This document shows positions 10,550 through 20,984 of a DNA stretch of 64,000 nt, piece by piece. Position numbers and translations under genes: made by a program. The stretch is from Vesta saturnalis (lineage: Eukaryota; Arthropoda; Insecta; Coleoptera; Lampyridae), in contig JARFJB010000002.1 of NCBI GenBank assembly GCA_036346205.1, positions 5,155,501-5,219,500 on the forward strand, written 5' to 3'. The stretch's first letter is position 1; each line of letters starts with the position of its first letter. The notes under the pieces were generated by a model. That model did no database searches, was not told the origin of the DNA, and saw only the letters and a list, made by a program, of their open reading frames with translations.

Positions 10550-13343
10550 CAGGGTGGCCAACTAAGAATGCGAGGTACTGTATCTGGGAAACTATCCATC
10601 GTAGAGGCTCGCGCAAAAAAAAGATATTACTAAAACGGCCAATACAAAAACCTGGGAAATATTTTCAAGTATCTGAAATGGCCGCTAGGGGGCGTAACTG
10701 CAATCTGAATCTAAAAAAGTGATGTTTCTGTGAATTCTGCTATATTAACCTAATAAAAAAATAACTGATCTTTAAAGTCGAGGATAATCTGAACTTTTTT
10801 TGTTTGACACTTTTTGACGTATGTCTAAAAATAAAGTGGTGGGGAGTATTCAAAGGTTTCCTTAAATAACCACCTGTATCTTCGAAACGGCTAAGCCGAT
10901 TTTAACAAACTTGGGCGCGTTGATATGAGCTATTCTTGGGCTACAAATGTTATAATATTTGAAGTTTTGTTAGTTTCAGATGTCGTCGCTAGAGGGCTTT
11001 GTTCGACATTCCGGTTAATTTTCGCAAAAAAATTGAATGCATTGGTATGACTTTTTTTCCTGAACAAGTAGCTAAATGATGCCTAAACAAGCTCGCGAAA
11101 ACCGCATCTCGATATCTTGTTCCTAACCTAACATATCGGCCAAAGAAAACGTTATACGAAAATCTCGTAAATTTTTATTTTTTTTAACTATATTTTCCTG
11201 GAATTGTTTCTACTATGTAAGTTGTGGCCCTAAAAAGGACCGATTTAAAGGAAGGAGGTTTTTAATGCCCCCGTAATTGCTCGAAATGCTGACCATCAGT
11301 CTGTGCATTACTGAGGCCTCTTATGGGTAGACAAAACTGCAGCTTCTATTTCGGCTCTGAATAGGTTAGCTAGAAATTGCGATTTTAAATGTTTGTAAAT
11401 TTATTCACCAGAATAAAATCACCATTTTTGAAATTACTACGGGCAAGTAAGCAATGCTAAAAGTTATACGAAATGCCTATCTTTCTTTGTTTAAATGCAT
11501 ATTCACTATGGATATATACGAAAAATACAATTAATAGAAGCAGGCAATGGAAACAGATCCCTAAACAAAACATACATAATCCTCAAATTGTCAATAGTTG
11601 TCAATACTTTCGCGTTACTTTGAGCAATTTTTGTGCTTTCAAAATGCGTTTTACGAATAATGAAGCTGTTGATATGCTTGCGGTTTATTTTGAATGTCTT
11701 CAGAATGCCACAGTAGCTAAAAGAGTTTACGCGGCTCGATATCCAAATCGGCGTCCTTGCGATGTAAGAGTTTTTCCCTGATTATTCGCGAGCTTACGAG
11801 CCAATGGTAGTTTTGGCCTACGTTTCAACGGCAAAGAATTGGAAGAACACAAGAAAATATTAACCGTGTACTGGGCTGTATTGAAGGAAAGCCTCATGTT
11901 AGCACAAGAGCATTATTCACTGAGTTGGGCATATCACGGACAACGGTTCAAAATATTTTGAAGGACCATAGGTAAGTTCTAATGGCCATCAAAATATATA
12001 GGTATTCGTTTAAACTTTTTTTAATTACTTTAAGAATGCACCCATATCATGTCGTTTTGGATCAGGCCTTGGAAGAGGAAGATTTTGATCGAAGCTTAGA
12101 CTATTGCCATTCGATGTTAGGCATGATACGGGAAAATGGAGAATTTTTATTTCAAATTCTTTGGACCGATAAAGCCACCTTCAGTAGTGACGGGAGAGTC
12201 AATCTGCACAATATGCATTATTGGTGTGCAGAAAATCCCCATTGGTTGCGTGAAGTTCAGCGCCAAGGACGTTGGAGTTTAAATGTTTGGTGTGGCATAC
12301 TGGGAGGCAGAATTATTTGGCCATATTTTTTCGAACAACCCCTAAATGGCAATGTATTTCTTGACTTTTAGGCCAATCAATTACCGTTGTTGTTGGAAGA
12401 TGTGTCTCTGGAAACAAGGCAAAATTGTTTTTGCAGTTGGATGGTTGCCCAGCACCTTGTGCTATTAATGTACGAGAGCATATTAATGCAGTATTTCAAC
12501 AGCGGTGATTGGAAGAGGAAGACTGTTTCCATGGCCTCCGCGATCGCCAGACTTAACTTGCCTCGATTTTTATTTATGGGGGCGCTTAAAGGACATCGTG
12601 TTTCGGACTCAACCTACTACTAGAGAAGATATGAAAAACCGGATTCGTAACGCAATACGTAACATACCGAGACCCAAAATTGAAACTGCAGTTTTGTCTA
12701 GTCATGAGAGGCCTCAGCAATGCATAGAGCGTGATGGTCAGCATTTCGAACATTTACAGGGGCATTGAAAACCTTCCTCCTTTAAATCGGTTCTTTTTAG
12801 GGCGACAACTTACATAATAGAAACAATTCCAGAAAAATATAGTTAAAAAAAATAAAAATTTAAGGGATTTTCGTATAAAGTTTTCTTTGGCCTATATTTT
12901 TTGCGAAAATTAACAGTTTCTGTCGGAATGTCGAACAAAACCCTCTAGCGACGACATGTGAAACTAACAAAACTTCAAATATTATAACATTTGTAGCCCA
13001 AGAATAGCTCATTTCAACGCGCCCAAGTTTGTTAAAATCGGCTTAGCCGTTTCGAGGATACAGGGGATTATTTAAGGAAACCTTTGAATACCCTCCTCCA
13101 CTTTATTTTTAGACATACGTCAAAAACTGCCAAAAAGTTCAGATTATCCTCGACTTTAAAGATCGGTTATTTTTTTATTAGGTTAATATAGCAGAATTCA
13201 CAGAAACATCACTTTTTTAGATTCAAGATTGCAGTTACGCCCCCTAGCGGCCATTTCAGATACTTGAAAATATTTCCCAGGTTTTTGTATTGGCCGTTTT
13301 AGTAATATCTTTTTTTTTGCGCGAGCCTCTACGATGGATAGTG
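10550..13343 (+). mobile_element. Mariner-like element with about 700-800 bp TIRs
   Basis: The left end reads TA then CAGGGTGGCCAACTAAGAAT at 10,550. Sequence from the left end to about 11,370 is repeated in inverse at about 12,665-13,343: the block around GGCCGCTAGGGGGCGTAACTG at 10,680 pairs with CAGTTACGCCCCCTAGCGGCC near 13,240. The last 45 or so bases expected at the right end are missing, the match stopping after GATGGATAGT. The right TIR begins inside the transposase C-terminal codons, so the left TIR carries an antisense copy of that coding end (D-G-Q-H-F-E-Q-L). It shares the DUF4817-like transposase with the elements at 14.4, 16.7, 41-43, 45.8 and 51.2 kb. Confidence 0.9.
11641..12768 (+). 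pseudogene. DUF4817-type mariner-like transposase, broken
   Basis: The protein starts at 11,641 with the helix-turn-helix-like domain (TNNEAVDMLAVYFECLQ, AARYPNRRP). A frame change near 11,780 leads to a linker with RALFTELGISRTTVQN. A possible small intron or insertion at about 11,972-12,030 precedes MHPYHVVLDQALEEEDFDR. The catalytic core has the first Asp in LWTDKATF (about 12,165), the second in QLDGCPA (about 12,435, other frame) and the third in PPRSPDLTCLDFYLWG (about 12,560). After allowing for the frameshift, 36 residues lie between Asp 2 and Asp 3. The C-terminus ends ERDGQHFEHLQGH at 12,768, inside the right TIR. All three Asp codons survive but at least three frameshifts inactivate it. 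Confidence 0.85.
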
Positions 13344-13429
13344 TACAGTGTTATCTATACACAAGATAATAAGTAGTGGTCATTATTCTCCTGAGTTAAT
13401 TCTTTGTGAATAAGAGCCTGAAAAAAAAG

Positions 13430-13690
13430 ATGGAACCTTACTGGAACCTACTTCAGAAGCTTTTGCATATCGTTCAATTTTTTTGTGCTTATCGGATTTA
13501 AAGTATCTCGCAATAAAACCTCTGATAGTTAACATCACCAGTCATAAAACAAACTTTAGATAATTGTTCACCGATTTCACTTACTCGGTCATCTATGTAT
13601 GCCTGTGAATAATTGCTATATTTGCTTCCCTGGTATCTTGAACCTCGACCTCTAAATCCTTTTCTAGTTTAAAAATATTGCATATCCCTA
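13430..13690 (-). pseudogene. Possible copia-type gag fragment
   Basis: On the minus strand a short frame reads TRKGFRGRGSRYQGSKYSNY and continues to about 13,500. Arg/Gly-rich linkers like this occur next to the zinc knuckle in copia-type gag proteins, and a clear copia gag piece lies 4.5 kb away on the same strand (17,990-18,430). No C-x2-C-x4-H-x4-C motif is visible, so the assignment is weak. If right, the two pieces may be one element split by the SINE, the mariner-like element and the foldback element between them. Confidence 0.3.
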
Positions 13691-13704
13691 TTTTCATTTA
13701 CTCT

Positions 13705-14085
13705 ACCGAGCTAGTAGAGTTGTGGTAACACGACCTGCTTAGCATTCGGGACTTAATGAGTTCGATTCCCGTTACCATTTACCCTGTATGAGGTTTTTTC
13801 AGGAGGTTTTCCTCATGCACATATAGCGGCATAGTCACTTCGTATACGCACACCGTGTGCGGCTATTTAGGTGAATGCTGTGGTACTTCCCCCTCAGAAC
13901 CTTAACTCCGTTGCTTCCGATCCTATCCTGACCACACCCATCTTTAATCACACCATGCATATATACGTAATGTATGTATGTATGCTGGGAATCCATGATT
14001 GTGACTGAAGGAGCTTGGAAAACTCAAGCAGCCCGTCCTTCCCTTTGGGGAGGGGATGAAACACATTGCCTCTTCCTAGTCTTCT
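13705..14085 (+). repeat. tRNA-Ala-derived SINE, family A, copy 2
   Basis: The tRNA-like head starts at ACCGAGC (about 13,705). CTTAGCAT matches a tRNA-Ala AGC anticodon arm and AGTTCGATTCCC is the B box. The body (ACCCTGTATGAGGTTTTTTC onward) and pyrimidine-rich 3' end align with 1,622-1,999 in inverse orientation. Both copies are about 380 bp and moderately diverged. Confidence 0.8.
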
Positions 14086-14376
14086 CTTCCTCTGAAACTT
14101 CTCGTGACCCCCTGCTTTAGAATGCCCTGTGACTCTGAATCCATTTTGGCGGTCTTTGGAATTTTTTGAAGTAAACTAGTCTTTTAGATGGAGCTATTAA
14201 ATTGAAACTTCTCACACGCATGGAAGATACTAAAATACTGTTAGATATGAAATTTCAAGCTGATCGAGGCACAAGAAATAGTATTTAAATCATTTTTATA
14301 TAAATTAAAAGGCTTTTAACCAAGATTTTCGACCGGTATGCTACATAATCAATATAAATTGTGAAAAACGTATATA
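14086..14376. other. No gene recognised
   Basis: Short spacer between SINE A and the next mariner-like element. No coding signal. Confidence 0.5.
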
Positions 14377-16227
14377 CAGGGTTGGGCAAATGTGTGGAAA
14401 CTCCTCATTTCTGGCTAAAATATTGATTGTATTAAAAAAAAGACCTTAACAAAAGTTAATGTAAATTTTATGATCTATTCAGTGGCGTATTAGGATTTGC
14501 AGCAGCTAGGCCAATTTTCGAGATATGACGTCATCGACCCTGTATATTTTCGCATTTTCAGATATAACGTTTTTCTTCAATTATAATGATATATGGTTTG
14601 GTAGATATGCGACTTGTCGTTTTTTAAATATTAAATAAAATAATAAAATAAGAGATCGTTGTCGCTGTACTATCTAATAAAAAATATTCGTTTTTTTTGT
14701 TGTTGCTATGGTTATTTCTGTAACATAGCTCAAATATTTTGTATTATTGTCAGTTACTGTTAATTCCGTCAGATAATTTCGGTGTAAAGTATTAGTATTG
14801 TTTTCTAATCATGGTTGAATTAAGTGAACGTGAGCGTATTTCGTTGTTAATGATTGTTGGATTTGGAGACAGGCAGAGATCTTTAAAAGATGCATGTGCT
14901 ATTTTTAATGCAACATTTCCGGAGAGAAATCCTCACATTTCCAAACCAACGGTTACGAAGATTATGCGGAAATTTCACGAAAATGGAAGTGTTAGAAATC
15001 GACCAAAATCAGGTCGAAGTAAATCGGCTACAAATGAAGATATAGCACTTGATATTATTCTTGATGTGCAAGTAGAACCGATAACTTCAGTACCAAACTG
15101 GCCTTACATCACGATATTAGCGGTAGATCGGTAAGAAAGATATTGTCCACAAATCATCTCCATCCGTATAAAATGCATTTAGTACAAGAACTTAACGAAG
15201 ATGATCCTGATAGAAGAATGCAGTTTTGCCAGTCAATGATGGATCACATTGAAATGAATGGCAATTTTCTCAATAATATTGTCTTTTCGGATGAAGCAAC
15301 ATTTCATTTGAATGGTTTTGTCAATCGACATAACTGTTGCTATTGGTATGACCACAATCCACACTGGATGGAAGAAGGTCACACCCAATATCCTCAAAAA
15401 TTAAATGTATGGGCGGGTATAACCAGAGGACACATAATTGGACCATTCTTTTTGAGAGACAATTTAAATGCTAATCGGTATTTACAATTGTTGCAGGAGC
15501 AAATTGTTCCAGCATTAGTTCGTTTATTTCCGAACCAGGAGAATCCTGAACGACCCTCAATTGAAATTTGGTACCAACAGGATGGAGCTCCGCCTCATTA
15601 TAGAGTTGACGTGCGTCAATATCTTAGTGAAATATTTTCGGGGAGATGGATAGGTCGAAGAGGACATATTGAGTGGCCACCGCGTTCGCCAGATTTAAGT
15701 CCTCTAGACTATTTTCTATGGGGTCATTTAAAATCTATTGTGTATAAGACCAAACCTCAGTCGTTAGAAGAACTGGAAGACCGGATTAGGGTGGCTGTGC
15801 AAGAAATCTCACAGCAAGCCATTCAAAACTCCGTAAGAGCCTTTGCTGACACTGTCAAGATGCTGAAGGTCTCCAATTTGAGCATTTACTATGAATATTT
15901 TCTCAATATGAAGCGCTCAATTTTTGTTGTAAATCAAAAGTTCATTAAAATTACTAAATAATATGTATTTTCTTCATTGCATTATTTTAGTTAATATTTA
16001 AAACACGACAAGTCGCATACCTACCAAACCATATATCATTATAATTGGAGAAAAACGGTATATTTGAAAATGCGAAAATATACAGGGTCATTGGCGTAGC
16101 TGCTGCAAATCCTAGTACGCCACTGAATAGATCATAAAAGTTACATTAACTTTTGTGAAGGTCTTTTTTTGATACAATCAATAGATTAGCCAGAAATAAG
16201 GGGTTTCCACACATTTGCCCAACCCTG
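14377..16227 (+). mobile_element. Near-complete mariner-like element with about 240-bp TIRs
   Basis: The left end is TA then CAGGGTTGGGCAAATGTGTG at 14,377. The right end is the inverse, CACACATTTGCCCAACCCTG then TA, ending at 16,227. The TIRs run inward to about 14,620 and 16,000, where CGACAAGTCGCATA and its inverse mark the inner edge. Total length is 1,851 bp. Both ends are intact and next to TA, as expected for Tc1/mariner insertion. It holds a single transposase gene with one apparent frameshift and is the best preserved transposon in the window. Confidence 0.95.
14811..15961 (+). pseudogene. DUF4817-type mariner-like transposase, single frameshift
   Basis: The frame begins MVELSERERISLLMIVGFGD at 14,811. 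Residues 1-60 form the DUF4817-like helix-turn-helix (ACAIFNATFPERNP), followed by a second DNA-binding segment (SKPTVTKIMRKFHENGSV, RPKSGRSKSA). A one-base shift near 15,090 moves the frame, after which the protein continues to 15,961. The core shows VFSDEATF (first Asp), YQQDGAPPHY (second) and PPRSPDLSPLDYFLWG (third), with 36 residues between Asp 2 and Asp 3. The full span of 1,151 bp corresponds to about 383 residues, normal for mariner-type transposases. All catalytic Asp residues are present, so only the frameshift (or a sequencing error) stands between this and an intact reading frame. Confidence 0.9.
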
Positions 16228-16326
16228 TATACATAGTTTCAGCTTAAATATTAAACCAAAAATGGTAAAAATTAAAAATCTGTAATATTTAATAATATGC
16301 TAACAATAAACGTTAAACATAAATAG

Positions 16327-16398
16327 AGCTATTGGTGTAGCGGTCAAATGATCGGACTGGTAATGTAAGTAATGAGAGTTCTAACCCCCCCACTGGAA
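16327..16398 (+). repeat. tRNA-Thr-like sequence (SINE head or tRNA pseudogene)
   Basis: The sequence holds an A-box-like TGGTGTAGCGGTCAAATGAT, an anticodon arm with loop CTGGTAA (anticodon GGT, with U33 and A37) and a B-box-like GAGTTCTAACCCC. The acceptor ends do not pair well, which argues against a working tRNA gene. The AT-rich sequence after it could be a SINE tail, but I found no second copy. Confidence 0.45.
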
Positions 16399-16710
16399 AA
16401 TTACTTTTTTTATTAAAATTGTTTTTAAATTCTATTTTAATATGCATTAAATTTTAAAATCGTGTACTTATTCAAAACGTTTTACAAGCATAAAACATTA
16501 GAAATTACTTATAAATGTATTTTGACTTTTTGTTTTAAATACATTACCTAAAAAAGTGAAAATCTTTAAGAAACTTATTGTAATTTTGAGTAGAATAAAG
16601 TGTCGAGGGACATGTAAAACATGAACTCAAAAAGTTTCAATTTCATTTTTTCATTGTTCGTAAAGTTTTATTATGTAATTATATAAACCCGCTAGTACTT
16701 CTATTGTATA

Positions 16711-17953
16711 CAGGGTGTCCCATAATTAATTCTACACAGAACCATGGTAGAATCCCGACCTAAAATTATGACGATTTCCCAAATATGATCTTAGTAAAAT
16801 GTTGGTAATTAACAAGTTACAGGGTGTTAGAGTTGAAAATTATTAAATTGTTAATGGCTCTACCCTTTTTAATACCCTGTATTTTAGTACTAAATTTAGT
16901 GGAAAGTTTTACTGTCCTAAGGCAACCAACTGTATAACAATATGTTAAATTACTTTTGCCTGTGGCATACAACATGAATGATAAACCCCTTCACCCCTCC
17001 TACATATTACTCTTGTTAAGAACCCATAAAGTGGATAATTATCAAGACATTAACCATTAAAGAGGTAAAAACACAGTAATATTAACATTTTTTTTTATGC
17101 CTATACACAGTATATCTGGTAGTAAAAACCAAAAAAATGTTTTATTATTATTATTATTTTTATTTAGTGGCGTAATATTTACGAGGGGCGAACCTGCCAT
17201 ATTTTTTAAAGTTAGACAATCTTTTACAAAAAGAATAAGGAAATGTTTCGATGTTGGTGGATCGCATTTTGAAAATTTATTAAAGTAATTATGTAATATT
17301 ATTATGTAATAAAATTTATTTTGTTGCTGCGAAGACTGTATTATTACAAAATAATTAATCAAATACAGAAAATTTAACACTGCGTAATTTGGTAACTTCA
17401 ACATTTTACTAAATGTCACGTTTGCTAAATCGTCATAATTTTAGGTCAGGACTGCTCTGTTTACAATTCATTATTTTGACATTAAAACTGTGGACTCTTG
17501 TTAGGAATCTAGAATAATAAAATAATAATAAAACATGGTTTTGGTTTTTACTACCAAATGTACTGTGGATAGGCAGAAAAATAAGTTATAATTACTGTGT
17601 TTTTACCTCTTTAATGCTTAATATCTCGATAATTAACCACTTTATGGCTTCTTAACAAGACTACATATTTTATGTTTTATGGACAAGACATTGGAACGTA
17701 TGAATTTATAGTTGAAATTGATATTCACATAGTGACGTAATATTTAGGAGGGGTTTATCATTTATGTTGTACGCCACTGGCAAAAGCGATTTAACATATT
17801 GTTTTACGGTTGGATGCACCTTAGGTCAGTAAAACTTTTCACTGTAACTTGTTAATTATCAACATTTTACTAAGGCCATCTTAGGCAAATCGTCCTAATT
17901 TTAGGGCAGGATTCTACCATGGTTCTGTGTACAATTCATTATAGGACACTCTG
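16711..17953. mobile_element. Foldback-like non-autonomous relative of the mariner group
   Basis: The left end is TA then CAGGGTGTCCCATAATTAAT at 16,711. The right end is the inverse, ending ATAGGACACTCTG then TA at 17,953. Arms of roughly 440 bp pair from the ends to about 17,160 and 17,510, with both inner edges carrying the (TTA)n block and TGGTAGTAAAAACC or its inverse. The 350-bp loop holds the C-terminal codons of a DUF4817-type transposase (SFTKRIRKCFDVGGSHFENL, ending at 17,288) and then a second diverged copy of the right terminal sequence (about 17,390-17,480). So a larger transposase-bearing element seems to have collapsed into this form. Confidence 0.85.
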
Positions 17954-17989
17954 TATATGTATGTACGGTAATGTTGTGTGGAGACACTC

Positions 17990-18430
17990 CAGATTTTTCT
18001 TTCTAATTGTCATACTTCCTCTTCACTAAATAATCGTTCCTTCACATGTTCATAAATTAACGATTCTGGCTTCAAGTTCTCAATTACAGTAACAACAGTG
18101 TCATACGAATCTTGACCTTTGTGGCTTTTAGCTGCCTTAATACATCTTCGAATTCTACCGCAGAAGTTTTCAGAGATTCACCTTTCTTTAACTTTTTCGA
18201 AAGCATCCGTTTTTGTAGAAACAATCTCTTTTAAAATTTGTCTTGTAAAACTTTCAACATTGAGAATGCTTCCGCTTTATCTTGTGAGCTTTCTATTAGA
18301 TCATCTAAAATGCACTGATTTTTCTTAAATGATGAGTGATTTTTCTTAAATTTTCTTTGTTGTTCTCCATTTAATGCACTTGTATCAATCTGCTTTTCTG
18401 TGTACCCCCGTACTCCATTTGCATCCAAAA
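17990..18430 (-). pseudogene. Copia-type gag remnant
   Basis: Read on the minus strand from 18,430, the frame gives GVRGYTEKQIDTSALNGEQQ and SSQDKAEAFSMLKVLQDKF. After frame changes it gives SYDTVVTVIENLKPE and YEHVKERLFSEEEV near 18,010. These match the UBN2/DUF4219-type gag of copia LTR retrotransposons, including the characteristic 'SYDT...ENLKPE...VKERL' stretch. It is cut by the end of the foldback element at 17,953. No LTR, protease, integrase or RT is visible nearby. Confidence 0.65.
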
Positions 18431-20980
18431 TTATTTACAAATAGTTGCTATTAGTTAATTATTCAATATTATACATATTTTCTCTTTTAGCCATGTCGAT
18501 TTTGTTTTTAACCACATTATGTAAATTCAATCTAATGCTTCTTTGTGCCTGGGACCATATTAACCTCTTGATAATTGTCATCTCCTTTTATTAACGTATA
18601 TGTATGCAACTACTGAAAATATTACATCCATAACAACATATATTTTTTTGTTAACCGAACATATCTTAACTTAGGTTGCATTCAACCACTGTTACTTTTA
18701 CTTTAGCGTTTGTACTCAACATATAAAAGCTTATTGCATAATCATTGCTAGTTGAACTTCCACCAATTAGGTTTCCATCATTTTCTTGACTTGAAAACTT
18801 AGAAGTTTTCCTCAACAATACACTCCTCATAAGCCTTTAAAGGTGTTTGTGTTCTGCTTGAAATGAAAAGGTAATCCACAGTTTTTCGTATGTTTAGAGA
18901 TTTTACTACTTATAATATAAATAATGATTAAAAATAGAGTGATACCTAGTGTAGATTTAGAACTCGCGTTATTTTATTTAAATGGACTATATTAAGATAT
19001 AATGCGGTTCCATCTTAGCAACTTGTTATTTAAGTTTATGAGATATGGAACTTTTGCAGGTTCCTGTAAAGGAGAAATTTTGAAAGTGATCCAAGATACA
19101 ATCAGTCGAAGTACAACAATCTTCCATCAGCTGAAATATTTAGAGTATTTAAGTCAAATGCAATTTACGTAAAATTACATATATACGATTAGATATTAAT
19201 CATTGATTTGTAACCGCACTGTACTAAAATGTACTTATTGTACTTTTTTTTGCTGTCTGTGATGAATCTTTTATTTGGGTGGTTACTTACTTAACCATTT
19301 GTGTTAACAAATCCGAAAGGTAAATAGTGCTTGAAATTCAATTTTTATATTGAGTAATGCTTCACCGTAAATAATATTAAATTGCATTTGGCACATCTAT
19401 CTAATAAAAAATTCAATTAGAAATGAAGTCGTTGAATGGTGACAGTATTGGTAATTTTAAAGAAAGTGTATTGACATTTGTATTTGTTGCATGGATTTAC
19501 AAATGTTATGTACGATTAATATATTCTTATTGTAGCTTTAAATAAAATTTACTATTAATGTTAATCGTGCATAAAATGTTGTATGATATACATATTAAAA
19601 GTAATTTTATTTTGTTTGTAAGGTTGCGAAATTCATTATAATCAGTCGCAAACACACATGCACAAAATAAAATAGCACTTTTATACCATATATTGTGGAT
19701 TGTGATTTTATAAGAAAATTCTATATTTTGGTACTGTAAAGCTTTGCATTGCATTGCATTTTCTATTTAAGTAAGGTAAATTTAATTTGATACTAAGGCA
19801 AGTAAAACGAGAACAGACGTAGATAAAACATTGTTTAACCAAAAAAATTAACTAAAATCTCAAACTATTTCAAATTTGAAATTTTTTATATACTGGTGTG
19901 TTTACTCTATTTTGTATCTTTTTTTGTTTTTCTTATACATTACAATAATTTATTTAATTTGTGTTAAATTTATATTTATGTTTAAGATGTTATATAAATG
20001 TAACTGTTGACCAAAATAAACAACTTAATTTTTAATGGATATATCAGTGTTATTATCATTTTAAGTTTATTACACTAATTAGAAATAATTGATTTATTAT
20101 TATTTCTTTGATTAAAGATTGCGACAAAATAATTTGTGTAATTATGTGAATTATTACCCGTTTGGACTTGGCAATGAGTTGTAGCGACTTTTCAATAACC
20201 CACAATAAGTATTGTGCAGCAAATTAAGAAAGAAAAGTCACTTAAAGGTTTAAAACAAATAACATTATTTCTAAAGCAACATAAATAAACATAAAGGTAA
20301 AAATGATAGCTAAAACGGTTATTTTGTTTAATACCATATAAGTAGCACTTTACTAGATTTGTGTAATAATATTTTTTTGTAATTAAATACATTGTTAAAT
20401 GACAAATCAAATGAGATCATAATTGATCGTCTTAGCTGTGGATAACAATCTAACTTCTGCACAATGACGATTAAGTAGTTACAACTTTTGTATCATTATT
20501 CTCTTCCACACATAGATACTCTATAAAATGCTATATAAAGTAGTCTAGTCTTTGCTTGGTCATGTTAGCGAGGGGATTAGTGGGTAAAAAAAGGATGTTC
20601 TGTTCAGGGACAACATTGTGTATGGAGCGTTGTTATAACTAACGAAGTAGTTACGAACGCTACTACAACCGTATTTCCCTCAAGAACATTTTATGAAACA
20701 CTATATAGTCTTTACTTGATGACCTTATTAGGGGATGAGAAGACCAAAAATTAACTTCAGTCCAGAGACAAATAATGCGCTTTTTATTAAGAAATATATT
20801 ATGTTAAATGTAAAAAATGCTTACAAAACTAAAATAAGCGACAATTATGGTATATGGTATAAAGGAAAACAAGCGGTGGACAGTGTGACCATGCGTTTCG
20901 AACTATATGCCAGTGGTCTTTCTGCGCAGTTTGAATATTGTCAGCGCCTCTGTTGCCTTTGTTTTGTGATATGATTTCTT
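18431..20980. other. No gene recognised
   Basis: Very AT-rich. Two diverged stretches at about 20,520-20,590 and 20,690-20,740 (CTATATAAAGTAGTCTAGTC and CTATATAGTCTTTACTTGAT) look like a weak duplication about 175 bp apart. ATTACCCGTTTGGACTTGGC near 20,153 weakly resembles the inverse of the piggyBac end at 22,909 and might be its other end. Confidence 0.45.
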
Positions 20981-20984
20981 CCAT

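Noticed and set aside
16327..16398. Possible functional tRNA-Thr gene
   Set aside because: The anticodon arm is good, but no acceptor stem forms and the T arm is irregular. Kept only as tRNA-like.
20735..20974. 79-codon + strand frame
   Set aside because: It abuts the 3' end of the antisense piggyBac pseudogene and has no recognisable domain.
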